This document shows, piece by piece, positions 1-6,859 of a stretch of 14,999 nt of DNA (within the stretch, counting starts at the first letter, position 1; each line of letters begins with the position of its first letter). This DNA comes from Alphaproteobacteria bacterium MarineAlpha10_Bin2 (GTDB taxonomy: Bacteria > Pseudomonadota > Alphaproteobacteria > UBA828). The stretch is taken from the NCBI GenBank assembly GCA_002937555.1, contig PTKB01000029.1, positions 1 to 14,999 on the forward strand, in the 5' to 3' direction. The position numbers were made by a program, and so were the translations under genes. The notes beneath the pieces were generated by a model. The model did no database searches. It saw only the letters and a list, made by a program, of their open reading frames with translations, and was not told where the DNA came from.

Positions 1-217
1 CGTGCAGCAAGCCAAGCTCATCGCCCGCCATGACGGCCTTTTCGGCTTCCTTTGCCGCCGCCAGCGCGATCTCGGGCGTGCGCGTCACGAAGGCATTGAT
101 GTCCGGTTCCAATGCCTCCTGGCGCTGTAAAACATCCTCGACAAGCTCGACCGGCGAGATATTCCGCGCCGCGATCAGACGCGTCAGCTCAAGGGCGGTC
201 TGGTAGGCGAAACCCAT
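1..217 (-). CDS. Amidase (GatA-like amidase signature family), N-terminal fragment
   Basis: Only the first 72 residues are in the window; the rest lies beyond the left edge. The translated N-terminus (MGFAYQTALELTRLIAARNI, then SPVELVEDVLQ, then LEPDINAFVT) is the classical opening of the amidase signature family: an alpha-helical 'ELT..I..R.ISPVELVE' segment followed by 'INAFV'. Members hydrolyse amide bonds with a Ser-cisSer-Lys triad. That triad would be outside the window, so activity cannot be checked. The ATG at 215-217 is preceded by AAGGAA with a 9-nt spacer, and an in-frame stop lies just upstream, which fixes the start. It begins 27 nt after the stop of the CobW-type gene, so the two are probably co-transcribed with the cyclase gene. 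Family assignment is good; the substrate is unknown. Confidence 0.82.
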   Translation of the reverse strand, partial: MGFAYQTALELTRLIAARNISPVELVEDVLQRQEALEPDINAFVTRTPEIALAAAKEAEKAVMAGDELGLLH

Positions 218-244
218 ATCGTTAATTTCCTTATCGATGGCCGC

Positions 245-1306
245 TTAGATGGCGCCGGAGCCGCGGTCGAGAACGGTCGGTTCCTTCAGAATGCATGTCG
301 CGAAGCGGGTTTCGAGTTCTTCCCGGTTCAACCCTTTGCCGATGACAACGATACGGGTTTCCGGTTTGCCGCGCGGCCAGGTTTCGGCATAGGTCGGCGG
401 GCTGAACGTGTCCTGAACGCCTTGCAGGATAACCGGCTTGTCGACATTGTCGAACTGCACCAGCCCTTTGACGCGATAAAGATCGTCGCCAAGCTGCTCG
501 GTCAGTTCGACAAAAAACCTGAGCACCAGGCTCCAGTCCATGACCCGTGATTCCCGCAGGCAAACGGCACTCACATCCGGCGTGTGATCATGATGGTGAT
601 CTGCTTCGGCGTCGGTGTTCCCGAGCCATTCGCCGACCGCGTCGTCGCGGTTCTTCGGATCGAATAAATCGAGATCGACGATCTTATCGACCGCGAGAAC
701 CCCAAAAGACGTGACCTCTTTGCGCGAATAAGGATTGAGCGCCCCGACCACCGCAGTGGCGCGCGCAAACTCCGCATCGTCGACCATGTCGCGCTTGTTG
801 AAAATAATCTTGTCGGCGATGGCGATCTGCTTTTGCGCCTCGATCGAATTGGCGATCTCGCTTTCCACGTGCTTCAGATCGACCACGGTCAACACCGCAT
901 CTAGCTTAAAAGTGAGATCGAGTTTCAGATCGGTATAGAGCAGCTTGGCGAGCGGCGACGGATCGGCAATGCCGGTAGTCTCGATGACAATCTTGTCGAA
1001 CTCGATTTTTGGCTCGGCCAGGCCGACCTTGCGCAGAAAAAGCTTGTTGAGGCCGTCCATCAGATCGCCTTGCGCGGCGCAACAGATGCAGCCGTTGGTG
1101 AGCTCCAACATATCTTCGGAGGCGCGCGAAATCAGGTCGCCATCGATGCCGATCTCGCCGAACTCATTGACGATGACGGCGATTTTTCCGGCGTTGGGAT
1201 CGCTTAAGAGATGATTGATCAGGGTGGTCTTGCCGGCGCCGAGAAAGCCGCTCAAGAGCGTGATCGGTATGCGCTGCTCAACCTCTCTTGAATCGACCCG
1301 AGACAT
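245..1306 (-). CDS. CobW/ZNG1-family GTP-binding metallochaperone (P47K family)
   Basis: A 353-residue G3E-family GTPase. It has a Walker A motif GFLGAGKT (residues 20-27), the diagnostic CxCC metal site CICC (73-76), a switch-like ETTGIADP (109-116), the NKxD guanine-specificity motif NKRD (170-173), a histidine cluster HHHDH (237-241), and a CobW C-terminal domain (about 255-345). Family members use GTP hydrolysis to load zinc or another divalent metal (cobalt for CobW) into client proteins in the cytoplasm. The ATG at 1304-1306 is chosen because translation upstream only repeats the cyclase gene out of frame, and the fold starts at once (IPITLLSGF). The ribosome site is weak and GC-rich. 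It starts 25 nt after the cyclase stop, suggesting translational coupling and making the cyclase or amidase a possible metal client (inference). Length is normal for the family. Confidence 0.93.
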   Translation of the reverse strand: MSRVDSREVEQRIPITLLSGFLGAGKTTLINHLLSDPNAGKIAVIVNEFGEIGIDGDLISRASEDMLELTNGCICCAAQGDLMDGLNKLFLRKVGLAEPKIEFDKIVIETTGIADPSPLAKLLYTDLKLDLTFKLDAVLTVVDLKHVESEIANSIEAQKQIAIADKIIFNKRDMVDDAEFARATAVVGALNPYSRKEVTSFGVLAVDKIVDLDLFDPKNRDDAVGEWLGNTDAEADHHHDHTPDVSAVCLRESRVMDWSLVLRFFVELTEQLGDDLYRVKGLVQFDNVDKPVILQGVQDTFSPPTYAETWPRGKPETRIVVIGKGLNREELETRFATCILKEPTVLDRGSGAI

Positions 1307-1331
1307 GCCGCGCCGCCCGGGCGTCTTCCGC

Positions 1332-2036
1332 CTAGTCGTCCACCATCGCCCAGGCGCGAACCGGCGAGCCGCTGCCGTCGCCGATCTTGAGCGGCGGGCC
1401 GAAGAATTGGTATTCACCCTTGCCGATCAGCTGGTCGAGGTTGATCAGCCATTCGTAATGGGTGATCCCGCGGTCGCGGCAGACGCGGTGATTTGGAAAT
1501 AAGTTGTCCGATGGCTTGTCGGTGGAAGGCCCTTCAACGCCATGCAGTTTGGAGCCCCGGTCGGCCAGCCAATTTGTCGCGTCGGCGGTGATGCCGGCAT
1601 TGCTCCACACCACTTTCACATCCGGATAATGGCGCTCATGCAAACCGGTGCACAAGAGTACGATATGCCCATCCACTTTGACGCCGGCTTTTTCCTCCGC
1701 CGCTTCCATGTCGGAAACGTCGATGTCTCCCAGGTCGGGGATGTGGCGCATATCGAAACAGACGGACTTTCCCATGAACATGTCGAGCGGCATGTTATCG
1801 ACCGTGTCGCCGTTGGGATTGGTGTGATAGAAGGCGTCCACATGGGTGCCGATATGATCGACCATGCCCAAGAAAGTGGTGGCGAAGGAGAGCCGGTCGT
1901 TCGGCGTGCCGAGCTCAAAGTCCTTGATGGTTTTTTCGTGCGTGTAATGCGGCACGATAACGGGACGCTGGAAAAGCTTATGCGCCGGCATGTTGTCCGT
2001 CATCTTTAGCGTTAAATCGATCATTGTTTGGCCCAT
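1332..2036 (-). CDS. Cyclase-family metal-dependent hydrolase (kynurenine formamidase-like)
   Basis: A protein of about 234 residues of the cyclase/KynB superfamily. The hallmark metal motif HxGTHxDxxxH appears as HIGTHVDAFYH at residues 61-71 (numbering from this start), with the family's later 'GHIVLLCTG' and 'VEGPSTD' segments following. Relatives hydrolyse N-formylkynurenine, isatin or other cyclic or linear amides with Zn or Mn. The substrate cannot be read from sequence, and no kynurenine genes are nearby. Several ATGs are possible. The one at 2036 has GGGAG with a 6-nt spacer, whereas the outermost in-frame ATG (2054) has no clear ribosome site. It leads an apparent operon with the CobW GTPase and the amidase, consistent with amide or lactam breakdown. 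A 10-bp palindrome lies about 40 bp upstream. Confidence 0.88.
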   Translation of the reverse strand: MGQTMIDLTLKMTDNMPAHKLFQRPVIVPHYTHEKTIKDFELGTPNDRLSFATTFLGMVDHIGTHVDAFYHTNPNGDTVDNMPLDMFMGKSVCFDMRHIPDLGDIDVSDMEAAEEKAGVKVDGHIVLLCTGLHERHYPDVKVVWSNAGITADATNWLADRGSKLHGVEGPSTDKPSDNLFPNHRVCRDRGITHYEWLINLDQLIGKGEYQFFGPPLKIGDGSGSPVRAWAMVDD

Positions 2037-2076
2037 CATACTCTCCCAATTCATCCCGCGCCCGTCGCAGTGCTAA

Positions 2077-2086
2077 TTCGGCCGAA
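2077..2086. promoter_or_regulatory. Perfect 10-bp palindrome upstream of the cyclase operon (possible operator)
   Basis: TTCGGCCGAA is a perfect inverted repeat in the 136-bp gap between the regulator gene's stop (2173) and the cyclase start (2036). Its position 40 bp before the start codon suits an operator, but a 10-bp palindrome can occur by chance and no factor is identified. No convincing sigma70 boxes were found in this gap, so the operon could also be read from upstream. Confidence 0.25.
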
Positions 2087-2172
2087 ACCATAGCAGCGCG
2101 CCGAAGACGGCGCCAGTGGAAGAGCGCAACTTTAAGGCGGAATTAGATTCAAATGTTGATGTAGCCGTGGCG

Positions 2173-2946
2173 CTAGGCCGGCAAGGTGCCGACGGAGAGA
2201 TAGCTGTCCTCGAAATTGGCCAACGCGACGAGACGATCACGATGCAATATTCGCAAAACGCCACCGCGGACGTCGATGAGGTTTTCGTCCCTGAGCGCGC
2301 GCAACGTCCGGTTCACGTGAATTGTGGTCAAGCCGAGCGCATCGGCCAAATGGCGCTGGCGGAGCGGCATGACGATGTAGCCGTCCACAATGGCGCTGCG
2401 AGAGCTGAGGCGCGCATCGAACTCGAGCATCAGATGCGCGATACGCTCTTTCGCCGAGCGCCGGCCCAAACTGGTCAATAGCTCGTCCGCCCGCGCGAGC
2501 TCGTTGTCATAGGTTGCGCTGATGAAGGCCTGAAGGTCTTCGCTGTCCTGAACTTTCCTGTTGATGGCGTCCGGGTCGAACTCGTCCACCACGGAATCGG
2601 GCAGCAATTGCACCGAATGCGCCATCGGCTGCTGTGAAAGCGCACCCAGTGTCGCCGGGTCTCCCGGCAACAAAAATGAAAGAATTTGCCGCCGCCCATT
2701 GCCGAGCTGCTTGTATTTCACTCCCCAGCCGTCGACGAGAACGAAAAAGGAAGAAGCGATTTGCCCCTGTCGAAGGACGGTCGTCGGTTTATTGATGACA
2801 CTCTGCCGCAGGCTGAGACCCTGAATTTGCGTGAGCCGGCGCCAATCCAGCGTGGTGCCGAACGGAAATCCCTGAGAAGCACGGGAGCGGTTGGAAAGTT
2901 CGGTGCGCGACTCCGCTACGCCGATTGCATTTGAAGATTCCGCCAC
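2173..2946 (-). CDS. Crp/Fnr-family transcriptional regulator
   Basis: A 257-residue cytoplasmic DNA-binding regulator. A cNMP-binding-like beta-roll spans about residues 45-130 (VLRQGQIASSFFVLVDGWGV is the typical jelly-roll core). A dimer helix follows (about 137-165), then a winged helix-turn-helix (about 163-235, including LRQRHLADALGLTTIHVNRT, the recognition region). It contains no cysteine at all, so it cannot bind an Fe-S cluster as FNR does. The phosphate-binding loop reads LPGDPAT instead of the CRP-type GE...RSA, so cAMP binding is doubtful. Its effector is unknown. The start is GTG at 2944-2946, preceded by AGGGG with an 8-nt spacer. It diverges from the phytanoyl-CoA dioxygenase gene and lies upstream of the cyclase operon on the same strand, so it may control either. 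Confidence 0.92.
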   Translation of the reverse strand: MAESSNAIGVAESRTELSNRSRASQGFPFGTTLDWRRLTQIQGLSLRQSVINKPTTVLRQGQIASSFFVLVDGWGVKYKQLGNGRRQILSFLLPGDPATLGALSQQPMAHSVQLLPDSVVDEFDPDAINRKVQDSEDLQAFISATYDNELARADELLTSLGRRSAKERIAHLMLEFDARLSSRSAIVDGYIVMPLRQRHLADALGLTTIHVNRTLRALRDENLIDVRGGVLRILHRDRLVALANFEDSYLSVGTLPA

Positions 2947-3179
2947 TGGCTAAACCCCTACCGCCTTGTTTTTAATCTCTGGAGCGTCAAACATTCTGTC
3001 GCGTCCTTGGTAAGTATTTCCGGCTTTTAATGCAATGCAAGTAGGTTTTCCGCCCGCCGGTCCGAAATCTTCGGGAAGTGGGACGGCCGCGCCGCACCGT
3101 CGGCGTTTTCAAACTATTGTGTGGACCTCTGCCGAAGCTTAAAATTGGTTAATTCAGAAATACTAAAGGACGCTTCATC
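2947..3179. promoter_or_regulatory. Divergent promoter region between regulator and dioxygenase genes
   Basis: 233 bp with no gene. It holds two inverted repeats: CCGAA-atc-TTCGG (3062-3074) and CGCCG-N6-CGGCG (3090-3105), the latter just upstream of the dioxygenase -35 box. On the minus strand a TTGACG box (-35-like) is visible near 2985, without a good -10 partner. A Crp/Fnr-type regulator commonly acts on its divergent neighbour, so these repeats are candidate operators (inference). The typical FNR site TTGAT-N4-ATCAA is absent. Confidence 0.5.
3117..3145 (+). promoter_or_regulatory. Sigma70-like promoter of the PhyH dioxygenase gene
   Basis: TTGTGT (3117-3122) and TAAAAT (3140-3145) are separated by exactly 17 bp. 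The -10 hexamer matches the consensus at 5 of 6 positions and the -35 at 3 of 6. Transcription would begin near 3152, giving a leader of about 28 nt that contains the AAAGGA ribosome site. Confidence 0.42.
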
Positions 3180-4088
3180 ATGACGCCGGACAAGGTGTTG
3201 GCGCACGCGCCCAAGATACTCGACCAATCGGAGCGCGAAATTTTTTTCGAAACCGGCTATCTGCTCAAGGAACGTTTCGTCAGCGACGCTTGGTTGGCGC
3301 GGCTCTGGGAGGTGACAGAGCGCATGATCGACGAAAGCCGGAAGGTGAGTTCGTCGGACGATAAATTCGATGTGGAAAAGGATCACACCGCGGAGGCGCC
3401 GAAATTGCGTCGCCTCACCCAGCCGGTCGATCATGACCCGCTCTACTGGGAGTTCGCGTCGAATTCGATGATTACCGACCTCGCCGAGGATCTCCTCGGC
3501 CCGAACATCAAATTTCATCATTCGAAGCTCAATTTCAAATGGTTCGGCGGCGGCGAAGAAGTGAAATGGCACCAGGACATTCAATTTTGGCCGCATACCA
3601 ATTTCAGCGTACTCACGATCGGTGTCTATCTCGACGATGTCGACGATGTCACCGGCCCCATGGGCGTCGTTCCCGGCAGCCACAAGGGAGAAATTTTCGA
3701 TCAATATAACAGCGACGATCAATGGGTCGGTTGCCTGAGCGACGGCGATTTGAAAAAAGTCGCTCTCGAGGACGCAGTCTATCTGCAAGGCCCCGCCGGC
3801 TCCGTTACCGTGCATCACTGCCGTACCCTGCACGGCTCGATGACCAACAATCACCCGACCAAGGCGCGCCCGCTGCTGTTGAACGCATTTTCTTCGGCGG
3901 ACGCCCTGCCGATCACGCCCAATCCGACGCCGTCGCGTTATAACGGCACGATCGTGCGCGGCGAGGCCGCCCGCCATGCCGAATTCGATCCCTACCGCGG
4001 CCGTTTGCCGCCGGATTGGTCGCGCGGCTACTCCTCCATATTCGCGCTGCAACAGGAAGAGGCGGGCGCGACGGGCGCCGCCGAATAA
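3180..4088 (+). CDS. Phytanoyl-CoA dioxygenase (PhyH) family protein
   Basis: A 302-residue Fe(II)/2-oxoglutarate-dependent oxygenase of the PhyH family, which hydroxylates substrates while turning 2-oxoglutarate into succinate and CO2. The facial triad is visible: H131 and D133 in KWHQDIQFW, and H218 in RTLHGSMTN. R230 lies twelve residues on and would bind the 2-oxoglutarate carboxylate. The turn GPMGVVPGSHKG (159-170) is typical of the family. The ATG follows AAAGGA with a 9-nt spacer. PhyH proteins act on acyl-CoAs, ectoine, halogenated natural products, phosphonates and other small molecules, so the substrate is not predictable. It stands alone on its strand behind its own promoter, ends 10 bp from the convergent RidA-family gene, and is the likely target of the divergent Crp/Fnr-type regulator. 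Confidence 0.92.
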   Translation: MTPDKVLAHAPKILDQSEREIFFETGYLLKERFVSDAWLARLWEVTERMIDESRKVSSSDDKFDVEKDHTAEAPKLRRLTQPVDHDPLYWEFASNSMITDLAEDLLGPNIKFHHSKLNFKWFGGGEEVKWHQDIQFWPHTNFSVLTIGVYLDDVDDVTGPMGVVPGSHKGEIFDQYNSDDQWVGCLSDGDLKKVALEDAVYLQGPAGSVTVHHCRTLHGSMTNNHPTKARPLLLNAFSSADALPITPNPTPSRYNGTIVRGEAARHAEFDPYRGRLPPDWSRGYSSIFALQQEEAGATGAAE

Positions 4089-4098
4089 GGCGGTGTGA

Positions 4099-4506
4099 TC
4101 AGCCGATTATTTCGCCTTCCACCAGCGCGATCGCTTCGATTTCTATTTCGAGTTCGGGCAGCGCCAGGCCGGTGATCTCGACGATGGTGTCAGCTGGGTA
4201 AGGCGGCGTGAAATATTTTTCGCGCAGGCCGATGATCTTGTTGAAATTTCCCATGTCCTTCAGAAAGATCGTCACCTTGACGATTTTGGACAAATCCGAT
4301 CCGCCGGCGCGCAGCACGGCCTGCAGATTTTCAAAGACCTGGTCCGCCTGGGCATCGAAATCGCCTTCGCCGACGACTTCGCCTTCCATATTAATGGCTG
4401 CCTGGCCGGAAACATAAATCATGTTGTCGACGCGGTAAGCCTGGGCGAGGCGAAACGCCTCATATGGGTCCGGGTCGGTCTTTATGCGGATCGCCTGTTG
4501 TGACAT
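4099..4506 (-). CDS. RidA/YjgF-family protein lacking the catalytic arginine
   Basis: A 135-residue RidA-fold protein, normal in length, with the family signatures YVSGQAAI (31-38) and EIEAIALVEG (122-131). Classical RidA hydrolyses reactive 2-aminoacrylate-type enamines/imines and needs Arg105, in the E. coli context PARSCVEV. Here the aligned segment is PADTIVEI, so that arginine is aspartate (D106). Arg-less Rid subfamilies (Rid4 to Rid7) are known and lack the standard imine deaminase activity. This protein probably belongs with them and may act on another small substrate from the neighbouring pathway. The start at 4506 follows AGGAG with an 8-nt spacer; an in-frame ATG six codons upstream lacks this. 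It diverges from the crotonase operon and converges with the PhyH gene. Confidence 0.92.
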   Translation of the reverse strand: MSQQAIRIKTDPDPYEAFRLAQAYRVDNMIYVSGQAAINMEGEVVGEGDFDAQADQVFENLQAVLRAGGSDLSKIVKVTIFLKDMGNFNKIIGLREKYFTPPYPADTIVEITGLALPELEIEIEAIALVEGEIIG

Positions 4507-4539
4507 TGTTTGGTCTCCTGTCAAATTTGTTATCTGAAA

Positions 4540-4568
4540 AGAATATGCGTCCTTGCCCCCGCCAACAA
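4540..4568 (-). promoter_or_regulatory. Possible sigma70-like promoter for the RidA-family gene
   Basis: On the minus strand TTGTTG (4563-4568) and TATTCT (4540-4545) are spaced by 17 bp. The -10 matches consensus at 4 of 6 and the -35 at 3 of 6. Transcription would begin near 4533, about 27 nt before the start codon. The 96-bp gap 4507-4602 must also hold the promoter of the crotonase operon on the plus strand, for which I see no good hexamer pair. Confidence 0.3.
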
Positions 4569-4602
4569 CATCGCGCGCGGCATCGGGATGGTGGGAGTTG
4601 AA

Positions 4603-5406
4603 ATGGCCAAGGCGAAAGAGATCCTCACTGAAAGATCAAAGAGCATCCTCACGCTGACGCTCAACCGGCCGAAAGTACTGAATGCGGTAAACGGGCCGTT
4701 GACCGAACAATTGTTCGATGTACTGGCGGCGGTGGAAAACGATGACCGGATACGCTGCGTGGTGATCCGCGGTGCCAGCGGGCATTTCATGGCCGGCGGC
4801 GACCTCAAATTGTTTCACAGCGAATTGGACCGCGACGGCGACGAACGCCGCCGCTTCTTTGAAAAATTCGTCTATCAGGTGCACCCCTTGATTCAGGTGA
4901 TCAAGCGCTTGCCCAAACCGGTCGTCGCCAGCGTCGAGGGTGCGGCGGGCGGCTTCGGCGTCAGCCTGTTGCTGGCCTGCGATCTGGTGATCGCGGCGGA
5001 TACCAGCTTTTACACCATGGCCTATTGCAGCATCGGCACCAGCCCGGACGGCTCATCGACCTATTTCCTGCCGCGCGCGGTGGGTCTGAAAAAGGCGATG
5101 GAATTGGCGCTTCTGTGCGAGCGCCTCGATGCCGAAACCGCGCGCGCGCTCGGCATGGTCAATTGGGTGGTTCCCGAAAGCGCCTTGGCGAGCGAGACGG
5201 CAAAACTTGCGAAGCGCCTGGCAAGCGGGCCGACGCGCGCCTACGCCAACACAAAGAAACTGCTGAACGCTTCGCTGCACTCCACCCTCGACGATCAATT
5301 GCAGGCGGAAGCCGAAAGCTTTTCGCAATGTGCCGGCACCGCGGATTTCGTCGAGGGCATCAGTGCGTTTGTCGAGAAACGCAAGGCAAAATTCAAAGGA
5401 AAATGA
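4603..5406 (+). CDS. Crotonase-fold (enoyl-CoA hydratase/isomerase family) protein, isomerase-like active site
   Basis: A 267-residue crotonase-superfamily enzyme that would act on acyl-CoA thioesters. The oxyanion-hole segments are GHFMAGGDLKLF (60-71) and EGAAGGFG (112-119). The two glutamates of true enoyl-CoA hydratase are absent: the Glu144 equivalent is S121 and the Glu164 equivalent is Y141. Instead SPDGSSTYFLPR (147-158) carries D149, the position used as acid/base by PaaG-like and delta3-delta2 enoyl-CoA isomerases. An isomerase or related reaction is therefore more likely than hydration. The ATG at 4603 has GGGAG with a 5-nt spacer; upstream in-frame codons (from 4510) overlap the ridA control region and are not family sequence. 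It is the first gene of the operon with the SnoaL-like, DapA-like and kinase genes. Confidence 0.88.
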   Translation: MAKAKEILTERSKSILTLTLNRPKVLNAVNGPLTEQLFDVLAAVENDDRIRCVVIRGASGHFMAGGDLKLFHSELDRDGDERRRFFEKFVYQVHPLIQVIKRLPKPVVASVEGAAGGFGVSLLLACDLVIAADTSFYTMAYCSIGTSPDGSSTYFLPRAVGLKKAMELALLCERLDAETARALGMVNWVVPESALASETAKLAKRLASGPTRAYANTKKLLNASLHSTLDDQLQAEAESFSQCAGTADFVEGISAFVEKRKAKFKGK

Positions 5407-5447
5407 GGCGCGCGCCGTCACGCGCCGCCTGAGAGGAGAACTTCCGC

Positions 5448-5915
5448 ATGGGCAGTCACAGCTACGAGCATTACGTCAAACTTGTCGAAGAAGACTATTT
5501 CGGCAATGTCTCGCGCCAGGACATAGCGGGCATCCTCGCCTGTTTCACCGCAGATGCGCGAGTGACGATTTATCACGGTGATAACGAGCCGCGCCGGTTC
5601 AGCGGCGCGGGCGAGAACGGTGCGTCGCCGTTACCCAGTTTCTTCGAACATTTGCTCGGAAACTACGATCCCCAATTCAGCGACTTTACCCATTTCGTCG
5701 ATGCGGAGAACGACCGCTGTTCGGTGCATTTCAAAGTGCGCCTCACGCCCAAGGCGGATTCGCCCTATGCCGCGTCCGGAGTCCTCAACTTAAGGAACTG
5801 CAATTTCTTCCTGTGCCGCGACGGAAAAATCCACGACATGATTATTTATTATTCCAATCCCGAAGCGGCGAATTCGACCAACCCGGTGCCGACCGGATTT
5901 CCCACAGCAACATAG
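5448..5915 (+). CDS. SnoaL/NTF2-like fold protein
   Basis: A 155-residue single-domain protein with the alpha+beta cone of the nuclear transport factor 2 superfamily. An N-terminal helical part runs into DIAGILACFTADARVTIYHG (25-44), the usual helix-to-strand signature. Later strands include CSVHFKVRLTP and a 'DGKIHDMIIYYSN' ending (about 125-137) typical of SnoaL-like members. These include polyketide cyclases, ketosteroid isomerase-like enzymes, hydratases and non-catalytic binding proteins, so no reaction can be assigned. GAGGAGA with an 8-nt spacer precedes the ATG. It lies 41 nt after the crotonase-fold gene and 21 nt before the DapA-like gene, inside the same apparent operon. Just after the crotonase stop, a GC-rich hairpin (5407-5412 with 5421-5426) lies in the gap. 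Confidence 0.8.
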   Translation: MGSHSYEHYVKLVEEDYFGNVSRQDIAGILACFTADARVTIYHGDNEPRRFSGAGENGASPLPSFFEHLLGNYDPQFSDFTHFVDAENDRCSVHFKVRLTPKADSPYAASGVLNLRNCNFFLCRDGKIHDMIIYYSNPEAANSTNPVPTGFPTAT

Positions 5916-5936
5916 GTGTTGCACGGCAGCGGATAA

Positions 5937-6836
5937 ATGACCGGCACAACGCGATCCAGATTCTTCGGCGTCTATCCGATGCTGTTGGCCTATTACCGGG
6001 CGGATGGCGAGCTGGACCTGCCGGCGATTGCAGCACAGGCCGATGTGCTGGTACGCCACGGCGCCCATGGCTGCGCGGTGATGGGTCTGGGCACCGAGGT
6101 CAACAAGCTCTCCGGCGCGGAGCGGCGGCAAATTATCGACGGCGTCGCCGAGCGCCTCAACGGGCGTTTGCCATTCTCGGTGACTGTCGGAGAAAACAGC
6201 GTCGCCGGACAAATTGAGTTTGCCCGCGCTGCACAAGCGGTGGGCGCCGACTGGTTGGTGTTGCAGCCGCCTTCAGTCGCCGACTTGCCGGAGTGCGACG
6301 TGTTGCGCTTTTTCGGCCAGGTGGCCGACGCCGTGGATTTGCCGTTCGGCATTCAAAACGCACCGCAATATTTGGGTATCGGCCTTTCCAATGCGGGATT
6401 GCGCGAGTTGCGCGCGCAGCATGAAAATTTCCGTATCGTCAAAATCGAAGACGGGCCGCTGGCGCTGCCGCCGCTCCTCGAAGAGACCAAGGGCGAGCTC
6501 GATGTGTTCGTCGGGCGCGCCGGACTTGAGGCGATCGAGGTATTGCGCGCCGGCGCGGTGGGGTTGATCCCCGGCTTCGAGTCTCTCGACCGCATGACCG
6601 AAATGTTCAATTGCCTGGCCGATGGTCGCGACGAGGATGCCGAGGCGGTCTATCGAGGCGTCGAGCCGGCGCTTGTCTTCATGCTCAAATCCATCAATCA
6701 TTTCGTCACCTATTCGCGCGAAGTTGCTGGCCGGCGCCTCGGGCATGAGGCCATCCATCACCGGCTCGGCGTTGCGGTCACGCCGCTCGGCATCGACATC
6801 GCCCAGCGCCTGGCGCATCAGTTGGGACCGCTTTAA
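5937..6836 (+). CDS. DapA-superfamily (class I pyruvate/aldehyde-lyase type) protein
   Basis: A 299-residue (beta/alpha)8 lyase of the dihydrodipicolinate synthase/N-acetylneuraminate lyase superfamily. The Schiff-base lysine is K169 in RIVKIEDGP. The proton-relay triad of true dihydrodipicolinate synthase is missing by alignment: Thr44 becomes L51 (GLGTEVNKLS), Tyr107 becomes S113, and Tyr133 of the YNxP motif becomes Q140 (GIQNAPQY). It should therefore still form an imine with a keto acid or aldehyde but not run lysine biosynthesis. An aldolase, dehydratase or hydratase-aldolase in catabolism is more likely (inference). The ribosome site is weak, 21 nt after the SnoaL-like stop, suggesting translational coupling. 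The kinase gene follows 23 nt later. Confidence 0.85.
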   Translation: MTGTTRSRFFGVYPMLLAYYRADGELDLPAIAAQADVLVRHGAHGCAVMGLGTEVNKLSGAERRQIIDGVAERLNGRLPFSVTVGENSVAGQIEFARAAQAVGADWLVLQPPSVADLPECDVLRFFGQVADAVDLPFGIQNAPQYLGIGLSNAGLRELRAQHENFRIVKIEDGPLALPPLLEETKGELDVFVGRAGLEAIEVLRAGAVGLIPGFESLDRMTEMFNCLADGRDEDAEAVYRGVEPALVFMLKSINHFVTYSREVAGRRLGHEAIHHRLGVAVTPLGIDIAQRLAHQLGPL

Positions 6837-6859
6837 GCGATCCAAAGGACTCAAACGGC

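Noticed and set aside
1307..1417. A 37-codon N-terminal extension of the CobW-type GTPase
   Set aside because: Its Arg/Ala/Ser-rich sequence is the cyclase gene read in another frame; the ATG at 1306 directly precedes the conserved IPITLLSGFLGAGKT.
3090..3110. Hairpin CGCCG-N6-CGGCG followed by TTTTC, as a Rho-independent terminator
   Set aside because: The stem is only 5 bp, it sits between two divergent starts with no transcript to end, and it lies just upstream of the dioxygenase -35 box. An operator role fits better.
3114..4052. A 312-codon minus-strand open frame opposite the PhyH gene
   Set aside because: It lies wholly antisense to a clear enzyme gene with intact active-site motifs. 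The translation is low-complexity and matches no family; it is a shadow of GC-rich codon use.
4510..4602. A 31-codon N-terminal extension of the crotonase-fold protein
   Set aside because: The extension is Cys-rich, unlike the family, and overlaps the divergent ridA promoter. The internal ATG at 4603 has a proper GGGAG site and starts where the family fold starts.
5407..5426. GC-rich hairpin GGCGCG/CGCGCC right after the crotonase stop, as a terminator
   Set aside because: There is no T-run, and the next gene follows at 41 nt in the same direction with a good ribosome site. At most it tunes mRNA stability.
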